DNA of 64,000 nt from Jingyaoa shaoxingensis (GCF_014385005.1 NZ_JACRSZ010000001.1:186001-250000); one strand, 5' to 3'; counted from the stretch's first letter, positions 31,491 through 40,839 are shown. Numbers and translations: made by a program. The notes: generated by a model from the sequence alone, not told the origin.

Positions 31491-31520
31491 GGCTATCTCC
31501 TACGCCAATAGGAAATAGCC
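31491..31520. terminator. Bidirectional stem-loop shared by toxin mRNA and antisense RNA
   Basis: GGCTATCTCCTA pairs with TAGGAAATAGCC (one mismatch) around 6 bases, 8 bases after the toxin stop. On the minus strand it is followed by ATTCTTCTTATTTC. Confidence 0.6.
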
Positions 31521-31589
31521 TCACGTCAAGTTACTGCAATTTGTTTTCAGTGACAATCATCAGACAAGCACTATCCTTTGATTGTTTCT
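31491..31589 (-). ncRNA. Putative antisense antitoxin RNA
   Basis: Predicted from the TTGCAA-N17-TATAAT promoter (start near 31589) to the shared stem-loop, about 100 nt, complementary to the 3' region of the toxin message. It is the usual type I antitoxin arrangement. Ends are inferred. Confidence 0.5.
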
Positions 31590-31595
31590 AATCTG

Positions 31596-31624
31596 ATTAT
31601 AAGTCACACCTTGCTCATTTGCAA
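31596..31624 (-). promoter_or_regulatory. Antisense promoter facing the toxin gene
   Basis: TTGCAA, 17-base spacer, TATAAT on the minus strand. No protein gene lies downstream in that direction before the toxin. Confidence 0.65.
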
Positions 31625-31681
31625 GGATAAATTTAGGAATGGGATGTAACTCCAAAACACATCCCATTTTTCATATTATAT

Positions 31682-32884
31682 TTACTTCTCATCCACCACC
31701 TGGAAGATGTAGAATTTAAGATAATAGGATTCATCTGCGGACCACAGAATCGGATGGTCTGCTGCCTGGGTGCGGAATTCCACCTGGCGCAGGCGTTTAT
31801 GGGCACTGACGGCCGCCTGATGTATCACTTTTGTGAAATTCTCGTAGTCCATATAATGAGAACAGGAGCAGGTTGCCAGATAGCCACCGTCTTTCACCAG
31901 TTTCATGCCGCGGATGTTGATCTCCCGATACCCTTTCATGGCATTTTTGATGGTATTTTTCGCTTTGGTAAATGCCGGTGGATCCAGAATGACGACATCA
32001 TACTTCTCCCCTGCTGCTTCCAGTTTCGGCAGTTCATCAAAGACATCTGCCGCGCGGAATTTCACAGTATCCTGCAGTCCATTGCGCACTGCGTTTTCCG
32101 TTGCCTGCTGTACTGCATACTCAGAGATATCCAGTCCGGTAACTTCCTTTGCACCGGCGATTCCGGCATTTAAAGCAAAGGTTCCCATATGGGTGAAACA
32201 GTCCAGAACACGTTTATCCTTGCAGATTCTCTGGATAGCCAGCCGGTTGTACTTCTGATCCAGGAAGAAACCTGTCTTCTGTCCGTCTTTCACATCCACC
32301 AGGTATTTCACACCATTTTCTGTGATCTCTACATTGGTATCGAATTCCGGTCCTATAAAGGCTTTTACTTGCTGCATGCCTTCTTTTTTACGTTCTTTCG
32401 CATCACTGCGCTCATAGACTCCGGTGATCTGTATTCCATCTTCAGCCATCACTTCTTTTAACAGGCGAACAATGGTCTCTTTCATCTGCTCCATACCAAG
32501 TGCCAGACACTGTACTACCAGTACATTTTCATATTTATCTACGACCAGTCCCGGCAGGAAATCTGCTTCTCCAAAGATCACTCGACAGCTTGAAGTATCC
32601 ACGGTATTCTTACGGTATTCCCATGCATTCTTCACTCTCATACGCAGGAATTCCTCATTCACTTCCTGATCAGCTTTCCGTGTCATCATCCGGATACGGA
32701 TCTTGGAATTCTGATTGATGAATCCCCGTCCCATCGGATAGCCGTCAAAATCATGCACGATCACGATATCTCCATTTTTAAAAGTTCCTGTAATCGTAGC
32801 AATCTCATTATCATAAATCCACAAACCACCTGACTTGATAGTTCGTCCTTCTCCTTTTTTCAAAGTCACAATTGTATTGCTCAT
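31682..32884 (-). CDS. rlmI: RlmI-type 23S rRNA methyltransferase (class I SAM)
   Basis: 400 residues in the RlmI/RlmCD-like COG1092 family. An N-terminal PUA domain (about 1-75: LKKGEGRTIKSGGLWIYDNE) is followed by an RNA-binding middle region and a Rossmann methyltransferase with VLDCFTHMGTFALNAG as the SAM motif, VILDPPAF as motif IV and ATCSCSHYM near the end. The best-known member methylates C1962 of 23S rRNA; the target in this organism is inferred. GGGAGAG precedes the ATG. The HD hydrolase gene ends 14 bp upstream. Confidence 0.9.
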   Translation of the reverse strand: MSNTIVTLKKGEGRTIKSGGLWIYDNEIATITGTFKNGDIVIVHDFDGYPMGRGFINQNSKIRIRMMTRKADQEVNEEFLRMRVKNAWEYRKNTVDTSSCRVIFGEADFLPGLVVDKYENVLVVQCLALGMEQMKETIVRLLKEVMAEDGIQITGVYERSDAKERKKEGMQQVKAFIGPEFDTNVEITENGVKYLVDVKDGQKTGFFLDQKYNRLAIQRICKDKRVLDCFTHMGTFALNAGIAGAKEVTGLDISEYAVQQATENAVRNGLQDTVKFRAADVFDELPKLEAAGEKYDVVILDPPAFTKAKNTIKNAMKGYREINIRGMKLVKDGGYLATCSCSHYMDYENFTKVIHQAAVSAHKRLRQVEFRTQAADHPILWSADESYYLKFYIFQVVDEK

Positions 32885-32898
32885 CTGTACTCTCCCAT

Positions 32899-33369
32899 CT
32901 ATCTCTTGCGAATTGTCTCATCCAGTGCACTGATTTTATCTGCTACACATACCAGCACACTTTCTTTATATTTAGGCGGCTTTAAATTCAGGGGAAACAT
33001 GTGTTTCTGAATCACATCCTGCTCAATCTCACCTAATTCAAAATCCTTCCTGGCATTTTTCAGTGCTGTTTGTGCATGGGAAAATCCATGCCATCTATGA
33101 CTGGCATCCTTTTCATGCCAGTCATAAAGAAAATAATCATGGAGCAATGCGCCCCGCATCATGGCATCCCGATTCACTTTTACACGGAACAATTCTGCTA
33201 AAAATAAACTGAGTACTGCCACTTTTACAGAATGAGAATACACAGATACTTTCCCATGCTGCATGAACTTCTTTTCTTTCTGCATATTGGAAGATTCCAG
33301 AATATTAGCCCCCTTCACATGAACCATCTCATCCCAGTGTGCCCTTCTGTCTTTCCATTTCTGAAACAT
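32899..33369 (-). CDS. HD-domain phosphohydrolase
   Basis: 156 residues. Metal ligands of an HD fold are visible: YSHSVKVAV (His), LLHDYFLYDWH (the HD pair, about residues 76-77), IQKHMFPL (His) and ADKISALDE (Asp). Members of this small family are predicted phosphohydrolases; the substrate is unknown. AAGGAAG precedes the ATG. It lies between the rlmI gene and the tandem membrane proteins on the same strand, so it may be part of their transcript. Confidence 0.82.
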   Translation of the reverse strand: MFQKWKDRRAHWDEMVHVKGANILESSNMQKEKKFMQHGKVSVYSHSVKVAVLSLFLAELFRVKVNRDAMMRGALLHDYFLYDWHEKDASHRWHGFSHAQTALKNARKDFELGEIEQDVIQKHMFPLNLKPPKYKESVLVCVADKISALDETIRKR

Positions 33370-33391
33370 TCTTTTTGACTTCCTTCCCAGT

Positions 33392-35089
33392 TCAGGTAGA
33401 ACTTTTCTTGCTCACCAAACGATAGACTGGCCAGCGTCCGTTATCCTGCAGCTTTTCTGCTTCAACGTTTTCATCATAGTATTCCCTGATATATTGCAGT
33501 GTCAAGTCAATTTTGTGATCTACCAGGTATACATGTTCCTTATTAATCAGATCGCGGTATGGATTTTCTATATTATACTCCGCCAGTTTCGCTTTCCAGA
33601 TCGGATTTTCCATCTCCCATCCGCCGTACCAAATCACATTCTCAAAAGTTCCCTGAGGAATGCTATCCAACATATCATAAAAAGTATAGGATATCGTCTC
33701 GATCTTCGCCAGATATAATCCATCCGGATCTATCGCCCGGACATCCTCATACAACCCCTGAAGATATTTCTGATCAATACTCTGTTGTTTTGTAAACACT
33801 CTCCAATGGCCTTTCCAGTCTCTCTGATTGACAATCAAAAGTCCCATTACTGCAACGAATGCTGTTTTTTTACTGATCTGAATCTTCTTTTTTTGGTAAA
33901 ACCAGATCGCAGTCAGAGAAATCGCAAACCACAAAGCAGCTTCTACTCTATTCTTAAGATAACGCCCGGAATAATACAAATAAAAATCAATCATTCCCAT
34001 TGCCAGAATTTCATAAGCCACAACGATCCAGACTTTTTTGTTCTTTTCTCCCCAGAACAACCATAAAAAGGCAACCATCAGGAAACAGAAGAATACCGTC
34101 ATACCGGAATATCCAATCGGATATTCTTTCAGAAAATTGATTACCAGTGCTTTACTTAACGTATTTTTCGGTCTGAGCGCATCCAGTTTTTCCAAAGTCT
34201 CCAGTGAGAATACGTCCGGATCTCCAAAATTGAGACCTTCCTCTAATATACTGTATGCTGTCTTCGTGATTCCAAGCTCGTTATACAATGCTTTATTTTC
34301 TTCATAATCCGGTCTGCTGTAATCTGTCAGATCACTTCTGCAGTTATTATACTTCATGAAAGCATCCCACTTAGGATCTGAGGCATAAATATACTGATCA
34401 AACAGTTCTGCGCCAACCATCAACGCCCCCATGAAAATAAAACTGCTAAAAAGAAGTATCAGTTTCTTCTTCATCTGTACACCCCAGCGTCTGGCATCCA
34501 GAAGAAAATAAATTCCGATTCCTGCCATCAGAATACAACAGATTGCAGTTTCTTCAAATCGATACAATGAACCGGTAAAGCCCAGCAGGATTCCCCATAA
34601 AATCCCATACCATCGGGTCTTTTCCTTTTCTATTTCATAGTACAAAATCAATGCTCCTGCAACCAGCATTACACCCGCTGTCTTACTATACTGCATCCGG
34701 ATATAACATTCATATCCAAAATAAATCAGCAGTATACTGCTCATCAACATTGCCTGTTCACTTTTCAGCTTCTGAAATATGACATAAGTTACTGTGGAAA
34801 ATGCTGCCAGTAAAAATGCATACTGCAAAATCGGATACCACGGTATCACACCATGCCCTATACGATAAAAAACAGTATACAGCAATCCCATTAAATAGTT
34901 CTGGCAGATTACATGAGCATTTCCTGTTCCCCATGAGCCATTCGCAATCATTGACACACTGATATCATCATTCGTCTCATATCCCGGTTTTAAAAATAAC
35001 AGCATCACTGCCAGTATCACAATATTTAAAAGGCAGGCAAACCAGACGGTTCCGGTCTGCCTGTCCAGCCATTCTTTGAATTTTTTCAC
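33392..35089 (-). CDS. Polytopic membrane protein, possible GT-C glycosyltransferase, copy 1
   Basis: 565 residues with about 11 membrane segments in the first 420, then a soluble tail of about 150. After the first segment comes GYETNDDISVSMIANGSWG, an acidic pair in the first extracytoplasmic loop, where GT-C transferases carry their catalytic acid. It also has QNYLMGLLYTVFYRIGHG. No family name comes to me with confidence. It starts with GTG, supported by GAGGAAG. Its paralogue lies 25 bp upstream (35115-36803), so this is a tandem duplication. A lipid-linked sugar transferase is the best guess. Confidence 0.65.
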   Translation of the reverse strand: MKKFKEWLDRQTGTVWFACLLNIVILAVMLLFLKPGYETNDDISVSMIANGSWGTGNAHVICQNYLMGLLYTVFYRIGHGVIPWYPILQYAFLLAAFSTVTYVIFQKLKSEQAMLMSSILLIYFGYECYIRMQYSKTAGVMLVAGALILYYEIEKEKTRWYGILWGILLGFTGSLYRFEETAICCILMAGIGIYFLLDARRWGVQMKKKLILLFSSFIFMGALMVGAELFDQYIYASDPKWDAFMKYNNCRSDLTDYSRPDYEENKALYNELGITKTAYSILEEGLNFGDPDVFSLETLEKLDALRPKNTLSKALVINFLKEYPIGYSGMTVFFCFLMVAFLWLFWGEKNKKVWIVVAYEILAMGMIDFYLYYSGRYLKNRVEAALWFAISLTAIWFYQKKKIQISKKTAFVAVMGLLIVNQRDWKGHWRVFTKQQSIDQKYLQGLYEDVRAIDPDGLYLAKIETISYTFYDMLDSIPQGTFENVIWYGGWEMENPIWKAKLAEYNIENPYRDLINKEHVYLVDHKIDLTLQYIREYYDENVEAEKLQDNGRWPVYRLVSKKSST

Positions 35090-35114
35090 CTTTTACTTCC
35101 TCTCAGCTAATTAT

Positions 35115-36803
35115 TCAGGATTTTGTCTTGATCCGATATACTTTCAGATAAGTTGATTCTTTTACCAGTTCTGCTTCTACATCTTTCTGATAGTATTCTT
35201 TGATATACTTCAATGTAAGATTTATCTTATCATCTACAATATATACATGTTCCTGATCAATCAGATCCCGATACGGATTTGTCACATGATACTCAGCCAT
35301 CTTATCTACCCACAGTGGATTTCCCATTTCCCATCCGCCATACCAGACCACATTTTCAAATGTTCCTTCCGGAACCGGTGAAAACATTCCATATCCGGTA
35401 TACGTAATGGTTCCAAGCTTGGCAAGATACAGACCATCCGGATCCACACTGACAATATCCTCAAATCCTTCTCTTAAATACTTCTGATCGCGTACTTCCT
35501 GTTCTGATAAGCCTCTCCATCTGCTCTTCCAGGTACTCTGATTCGCTATCAAAAGACATCCCAGTGCTATCAGCACCAGCTGTCTGTTCAGATGCATCTT
35601 TGCGGAATCCAAACACCATATCACAACAAGGGATATTGCAAACCACATTCCTACTTCTACCCGGTTCTCCAGATAGCGTCCTTCATAATAAAGATAGAAA
35701 TCAATCAGACCCATAGCCAGGATCTCATAGGCAGCCACCAGCCATACCTGCTTCTCTGATTTCCTCCAGAACAGCCATAAGAAAGCCAACAGCAAAAATC
35801 CAAGAAAGACGGTTATCTTCACATATCCTACCGGGAATTCCTTCAGGAAATTCTCTGCCAGTGCCCTGCTGAGATTGTTCCGCGGACGCAGTTCATCCAT
35901 CTTCTTTAAGGTATCTAAGGAATATACATCCGGATCATAGAAATTCAGACCGGTACGAAAGATCTTGTAGGCAGTCTTACTGATCCCCATCTCCTTGTAT
36001 TCTTCCTCAAAATCAGCAAAAGCCGGAATACTGTAATCTGTTAGATTACTTCGATACTCATTATACTGCATAAATGCATCCCAGTCAGGATCTGAAGCGT
36101 AGAGCCGCTGATCCATCAGTTCGCATCCCACCATAAGTATCCCCGTCAGTCCAAACACTCCAAGCATCGTCAGCAGACGCTTCCTTTTCTGTTCTCCCCA
36201 CTGTTTCAGATTCAGCAGGAAATACAGACCGATACCGGCAATCAGTACACAGCAGACCGCCGTCTCCTCAAACCGGTAGAGCGAACCGGTCACTGCCAGT
36301 AAGATTCCCCATACCACTGCTTTCCATCTAATCTTTTCCTTCTCCATTTCATAAAAAAGAAGAAATGCGCCTGCACCCAGCATAATTCCAGCGGTCTTGG
36401 TATACTGCATACGGATATAACATTCATATCCAAAGTACAGCAGCAGAATTCCATTCACCAGAAAGGCCTGTTCACTTTGCAGTCTGCGAAACAGAACACA
36501 GGTCACTGTAGTCAGTGCAGAAAATACAAAGGTATACTGAAGAACCGCATACCAGGGAATCATGCCATGTCCAACTGTATAAAAAAGATTATACAGCTTT
36601 CCCAACAGATAATTCTGGCAGATCACATGCATATCTCTTACACCCCATGCCCCATTTGCAATCATGGAAATACTGATATCATCGTTTGTCTCATACCCCG
36701 GTCTGAGAATCAGTAACATCAGAACGAGCACCGTCAGATTAAAAACACAGGCAAACCAGACGGTACTGGTCTGCCTGTGCAGCCATTGTTTCAAGTTTTT
36801 CAT
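35115..36803 (-). CDS. Polytopic membrane protein, possible GT-C glycosyltransferase, copy 2
   Basis: 562 residues, colinear with the protein at 33392-35089 over its whole length: both begin with KxWLxRQT-TVWFAC, share GYETNDDISxSMIANG and ICQNYL, SLYRFEETAxCCxLxAGIG, and a tail with GTFENVxWYGGWEMxNPxW. Copies have drifted considerably, so the duplication is not recent. The paired acidic residues in the first loop suggest a GT-C type active site. AAGGAAAG precedes the ATG. The neighbouring diguanylate cyclase could control surface polysaccharide made with these proteins; this is only suggested by adjacency. Confidence 0.65.
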   Translation of the reverse strand: MKNLKQWLHRQTSTVWFACVFNLTVLVLMLLILRPGYETNDDISISMIANGAWGVRDMHVICQNYLLGKLYNLFYTVGHGMIPWYAVLQYTFVFSALTTVTCVLFRRLQSEQAFLVNGILLLYFGYECYIRMQYTKTAGIMLGAGAFLLFYEMEKEKIRWKAVVWGILLAVTGSLYRFEETAVCCVLIAGIGLYFLLNLKQWGEQKRKRLLTMLGVFGLTGILMVGCELMDQRLYASDPDWDAFMQYNEYRSNLTDYSIPAFADFEEEYKEMGISKTAYKIFRTGLNFYDPDVYSLDTLKKMDELRPRNNLSRALAENFLKEFPVGYVKITVFLGFLLLAFLWLFWRKSEKQVWLVAAYEILAMGLIDFYLYYEGRYLENRVEVGMWFAISLVVIWCLDSAKMHLNRQLVLIALGCLLIANQSTWKSRWRGLSEQEVRDQKYLREGFEDIVSVDPDGLYLAKLGTITYTGYGMFSPVPEGTFENVVWYGGWEMGNPLWVDKMAEYHVTNPYRDLIDQEHVYIVDDKINLTLKYIKEYYQKDVEAELVKESTYLKVYRIKTKS

Positions 36804-36870
36804 TTACGCTTTCCTTTTTTACTTTACTTGTCCGTTTCCAGTTATTTATCATATCTGGTTTTGACGCAAA

Positions 36871-38898
36871 TTACAACTCATTATTTTTCTTTTTGATGGA
36901 TTTTTTACGTGTTTTCTTCGCTTCATACAAATCCTGATCTGCGCTGATAGTTGCCAGATGCAAGTCTTCGTAGCATTCCATCTGAAAGGTTTTAATTCCT
37001 ACAGAAATTTCCACGTAATATGGTTTCCCGGAAGTCTCATTAAACTGCTTACATGCTTCAACAATACGATTCTTCAGAATATTTTCGAATCCTTCCTTCT
37101 CCGAAAATACAAGACAGGAAAATTCATCTCCGCCTATTCTGGCTATCATATCACTTCCCCGGATACAGCTTTTCAAAATATCTGCGCATGACCGGATGGC
37201 AAAATTTCCTTCTGCATGTCCCCAGGTATCATTGATCTCTTTCAAATGATCCAGATCACCATATAACAAGTGTGCCTTTCTGGATTCTCCTTCTTCACAC
37301 AGTTTATTTGCCCGGTCCATAAATCCACGCAGATTCAGCAGCCCGGTAAGCTGATCATAGGCAGACTTCATATCCAGTTCCCGGTTCTTCTCCCTGATTC
37401 GTTCCATATCCTGAAACATCTGCTGGCGGTGCAATGCCTCGATCTTATTCAATTCATAGTTATGCAGTGCAAAACCAATCTGCAGGCTGACTACATAATA
37501 GAAAGAAAGATCTTTCACCGGAACATCACATACCAGAAGACCGTACTGCCGCTCCCCTGAAAACAGAAGATATACCATAAACTGATGAATCTCTCCATCA
37601 TCCGTCATATGTGCGATACCATTTTCCTCTGTCACCAGTGGCCGTTCCAGCAAAGAATACGCATAAGTCTGTTCTTTTCTGCAATAGGCTGCCAGACGCA
37701 GATTGTCCGGACATACCCATTCATCTTCTCCGTTATAATTAATCGGCAGATCCAGCAAAAACAGATAACTGTTCGGTACTCCCAACGTCTTCATGGCATC
37801 CATAATACGCAGACAGAATCCTCTCTCATCATCCACGGTCTCATTCAGTTCCCTTACCATCAGCGGAATCAGCCAGGAATTTCTCTGAAAATCTATAAAT
37901 TCCTGCTGTTTCTCTGCAATCTCATGACGAAGTCTCTGGATCTCTTCTGCTGCCCCTTCTTCATTGAAATAATTCTTCTCTTCTTCTTTAGGCTTTTTAC
38001 CCTTGCATCCGCAGGATTCTCTTACGACCAGCCTGGTCGGATACCGACAGAATGGTACTTCTTCTCCATCCAGAATGCGGAGCATATTCTGAACAGCCAG
38101 CTTACCCATAGAACGTCCATCCTGCAATACCGTTGTCAGCGGAGGATCCGTTCGCAGTGACAGCTCACTGTTATCGTAACCAGTTATAAAAATGTCTTTG
38201 CCTACACGCAGTCCTCTTCTCTTACAGACTCTGCATCCTGAAAATGCCATCTCATCATTGGCAAATGCAATGGCATCTGCATCAGGATTTTCATCCAGAA
38301 GCCGCTCTACGTTAGCATCTATGAACTCTGAGTAGTCTCCTGGTGCGATCATCTTTGGTTCTACCCTTAATCCATGGGCACTCATGGCATCCAGATATCC
38401 CTGAAAACGCTCGTGGGCATCTGTGTTGCCTTCCGGCCCCTTTACAAACAGTATCTTCCTGCATCTATGTTCCTCAATCAGGTGCTCAACTGCTGTGTGC
38501 AGTCCCTGATAATTATCTGATATGATGGAATAGCAGTTGGGCAAGTCCACTCTATCTGTCAAAAACACCACCGGCAGATTATTATATCTCCGTGCAAACG
38601 CAGTCGAGTTACCATCTTTGAAATAAGTACCGATCGTACCGTAATTGATTATGACCCCCTTCACTCCTGCGATCCTGCAATAATCATAGATCGTATTGAA
38701 CTGATAATCATAAAATGCATTACTTTCCTCTCCCAGCGCCTGTTTCAAAAAAACCTTCGTCTGCATTCCCAGAAAATAAAATATGTTAACGCTCTCTTTT
38801 TCTGCCTCTTTTGATATTCCCCTTATAAGCTCCTTTGGGAAATAGGTATGAACGCCGCCAATCAGAACTCCCAGCGATTTCTGCGTACTGTTCTCCAT
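36871..38898 (-). CDS. Diguanylate cyclase with LacI-like sugar-binding sensor
   Basis: 675 residues, no membrane segment and no DNA-binding helix. Residues about 8-305 are a periplasmic-binding/LacI-type domain (GVLIGGVHTYFPKELIRGI, FANDEMAFSGC, DIFITGYDNSELS, PPLTTVLQD), ending in a cysteine pair (RESCGCKG). A coiled coil and an unassigned sensor-like region follow, and the C-terminal 165 residues are GGDEF: YDQLTGLLNLRGF, YGDLDHLKEINDTWGHAEGN, GGDEF at about 589-593, and an I-site RGSD nine residues before it. It should make cyclic di-GMP in response to a small ligand. ATG at 38898 follows GAGG. Confidence 0.87.
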   Translation of the reverse strand: MENSTQKSLGVLIGGVHTYFPKELIRGISKEAEKESVNIFYFLGMQTKVFLKQALGEESNAFYDYQFNTIYDYCRIAGVKGVIINYGTIGTYFKDGNSTAFARRYNNLPVVFLTDRVDLPNCYSIISDNYQGLHTAVEHLIEEHRCRKILFVKGPEGNTDAHERFQGYLDAMSAHGLRVEPKMIAPGDYSEFIDANVERLLDENPDADAIAFANDEMAFSGCRVCKRRGLRVGKDIFITGYDNSELSLRTDPPLTTVLQDGRSMGKLAVQNMLRILDGEEVPFCRYPTRLVVRESCGCKGKKPKEEEKNYFNEEGAAEEIQRLRHEIAEKQQEFIDFQRNSWLIPLMVRELNETVDDERGFCLRIMDAMKTLGVPNSYLFLLDLPINYNGEDEWVCPDNLRLAAYCRKEQTYAYSLLERPLVTEENGIAHMTDDGEIHQFMVYLLFSGERQYGLLVCDVPVKDLSFYYVVSLQIGFALHNYELNKIEALHRQQMFQDMERIREKNRELDMKSAYDQLTGLLNLRGFMDRANKLCEEGESRKAHLLYGDLDHLKEINDTWGHAEGNFAIRSCADILKSCIRGSDMIARIGGDEFSCLVFSEKEGFENILKNRIVEACKQFNETSGKPYYVEISVGIKTFQMECYEDLHLATISADQDLYEAKKTRKKSIKKKNNEL

Positions 38899-39038
38899 TG
38901 AACTCACCTCAGATATTTTTTGTCAATTTTAACATATGACATTTTTCATATCTTAACATAATTATACATTTTTTTCAATTTATTCCGCAAAAAATTAGTT
39001 TTTTTATCACATTTCCGTTCTGCTCTGCACCAAAAAAA

Positions 39039-39075
39039 GAATCCATGTATGACTACATCTGTCATAATGGATTCT
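39039..39075 (-). terminator. Terminator after the Pho-box small protein gene
   Basis: GAATCCAT-TATGAC pairs with GTCATA-TGGATTC; TTTTTTT follows on the minus strand. Confidence 0.8.
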
Positions 39076-39095
39076 CTTTTCTTTTTTATTCTGTC

Positions 39096-39308
39096 TTAAA
39101 GATTCAGGATCCAGAGGAGGGATGCCAGTCCGCCTATCAGAACCTCAAGTGAAATAATAGTATCTGCATATCCCCATAATCCAATCATGCTAATCACAAT
39201 TGCCGTCAGCAATGATACCATGCTCAGCATCAGTGCCACTGTCAGAAATGCTGCACTTTCTTTTGACATTTTTCCTTTTTCCTGCATTAATTCATACATA
39301 AATCTCAT
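39096..39308 (-). CDS. 70-residue membrane protein with Pho-box promoter
   Basis: Two hydrophobic segments (about 20-43 and 49-68) after a charged N-terminus (MRFMYELMQEKGKMSKESAA). I do not recognise a family. What makes it notable is its promoter at 39351-39406, which repeats the Pho-box array of pstS with the same spacings, and its place directly after phoU. It is therefore probably induced by phosphate starvation and may modulate PstA/PstC, a sensor kinase or another membrane protein. The ribosome site is weak (AGGCGAG), so an internal start is possible. Confidence 0.55.
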   Translation of the reverse strand: MRFMYELMQEKGKMSKESAAFLTVALMLSMVSLLTAIVISMIGLWGYADTIISLEVLIGGLASLLWILNL

Positions 39309-39350
39309 ACTCGCCTGCCAATCCTTTAACTTTACCTATATTCTAACAGT

Positions 39351-39406
39351 GCTATGTAAAGTTCATTATCCGCTTTATGTAAAATGTATGTAAGTTTGTG
39401 GTAAAA
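39351..39406 (-). promoter_or_regulatory. Pho-box promoter of the small membrane protein
   Basis: On the plus strand, ATGTAAA/G units begin at 39354, 39377 and 39388 (steps of 23 and 11), a periodicity typical of tandem PhoP half-sites. TAGAAT lies at the -10 position on the minus strand. The whole stretch aligns with 43541-43597 upstream of pstS. Confidence 0.7.
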
Positions 39407-39416
39407 ATGCCATCTG

Positions 39417-40073
39417 CTACAGCTGACTTACATCCGGATGCTCTCCGGTAATATAAAACAGTACCCACTCTGCAATGTTGGTGGCATGATCCCCGATTCG
39501 TTCCAGATATTTGATGATCATCAGAAGGTCTGCTTCCTGTTCTCCGCCTTCGCTGCTTTCATTGATCTGACGAATGATCTCTTTCTTGATTCGGGAGAAA
39601 TAGTCGTCTACTACATCATCCTGGTGGATGACTTTTACTGCCTTCTGGGCATTTTTCTCAATATATGCATCCAGACTGTCCTTCAGCATATTGATCGTCT
39701 CTTTTGCCATTTTCTTCACTTCTGTAAGATCATGTGGATAGCCGGACTGTGTCAGCTGCAGGGTGATCTCTGATATATCTGCTGCATGATCCCCGATGCG
39801 CTCCATATCGGTCACCATCTTAATGGCAGATGAGATCTGTCTCAGATCAGTAGCCACCGGCTGCTGGGATAACAACAGCTGCATACAGAGATCTTCAATT
39901 TTTTTCTGTTGATGGTCTACCTTTTCATCATTCTGAATGATCTCTTTTGCTTTTTCCTGATCTTTTTCCAGAAGTGCTGTCATGGCATCCTCAATGGCTG
40001 TTTCAATCATCTGCCCCATATTGCACATCATCTTTTCCAGTTCTGATAACTGCTTGTTATAATAATCTCTCAT
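39417..40073 (-). CDS. phoU: Phosphate signalling protein PhoU
   Basis: 218 residues, all helical, two PhoU repeats with metal-binding motifs of the ExxxD type (MERIGDHAADISE and LERIGDHATNIAE). PhoU couples the Pst importer to the phosphate-sensing kinase and represses uptake when phosphate is sufficient. ATG at 40073 (MRDYYNKQL) sits immediately after the pstB stop, with GGAAGG upstream inside pstB; the longer frame to 40151 overlaps pstB and is rejected. Confidence 0.95.
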   Translation of the reverse strand: MRDYYNKQLSELEKMMCNMGQMIETAIEDAMTALLEKDQEKAKEIIQNDEKVDHQQKKIEDLCMQLLLSQQPVATDLRQISSAIKMVTDMERIGDHAADISEITLQLTQSGYPHDLTEVKKMAKETINMLKDSLDAYIEKNAQKAVKVIHQDDVVDDYFSRIKKEIIRQINESSEGGEQEADLLMIIKYLERIGDHATNIAEWVLFYITGEHPDVSQL

Positions 40074-40074
40074 A

Positions 40075-40824
40075 TCAACCAAACCTTCCTGTGATATAAT
40101 CTTCTGTTCTCTTATCAAATGGCTTGGAGAACAGTTTCTGAGTGTTTCCATATTCTACCATCTCTCCCAAAAGGAAAAATGCGGTATTGTCTGATATACG
40201 TACTGCCTGCTGCATATTGTGAGTTACAATAACAATGGTATAGTTCTTCTTCAGTTCCAGTGCCAGATCTTCAATCTTAGATGTGGAGATCGGATCCAGT
40301 GCAGAAGTAGGTTCATCCATCAGCAGTACTTCCGGCTGTACAGCCAGTGCTCTGGCAATACAAAGTCTCTGCTGCTGGCCGCCGGACATACCCAGGGCGC
40401 TCTTTTTCAGACGATCCTTGGTCTCTTCCCAGATTGCTGCGTCACGCAGGGATTTTTCTACGATATCATCCAGCTTTTCCTTTGAACGAATTCCATGGGT
40501 ACGCGGCCCGTAAGCAATATTATCATATATACTCATTGGAAAAGGATTCGCTTTCTGGAACACCATTCCCACTCGTTTTCTTAACAGGTTTACATCCATA
40601 TTTCCGTAGATATCCTCTCCGTCCAGGCGGATATTCCCTTCGATCCGGCAGCCCTCCACCAAATCATTCATACGGTTCAGGGATTTTAACAGCGTGGACT
40701 TTCCACATCCGGACGGTCCGATAAATGCTGTAATTTTATTCGGTTCAATATCCAGATTGACATCTTTTAATGCATGAAAATCTGAATAATACAGGTTCAT
40801 ATTTTTTATCTCAATCTTGTTCAT
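40075..40824 (-). CDS. pstB: Phosphate ABC transporter ATPase PstB
   Basis: 249 residues: Walker [30 protein letters not shown] in the Q-loop region (typical PstB wording), signature [16 protein letters not shown], Walker [14 protein letters not shown] and VTHNMQQA. It drives high-affinity phosphate uptake with PstA and PstC. 15 bp separates it from pstA. Confidence 0.97.
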   Translation of the reverse strand: MNKIEIKNMNLYYSDFHALKDVNLDIEPNKITAFIGPSGCGKSTLLKSLNRMNDLVEGCRIEGNIRLDGEDIYGNMDVNLLRKRVGMVFQKANPFPMSIYDNIAYGPRTHGIRSKEKLDDIVEKSLRDAAIWEETKDRLKKSALGMSGGQQQRLCIARALAVQPEVLLMDEPTSALDPISTSKIEDLALELKKNYTIVIVTHNMQQAVRISDNTAFFLLGEMVEYGNTQKLFSKPFDKRTEDYITGRFG

Positions 40825-40839
40825 TCTCTATTTCTCCCG

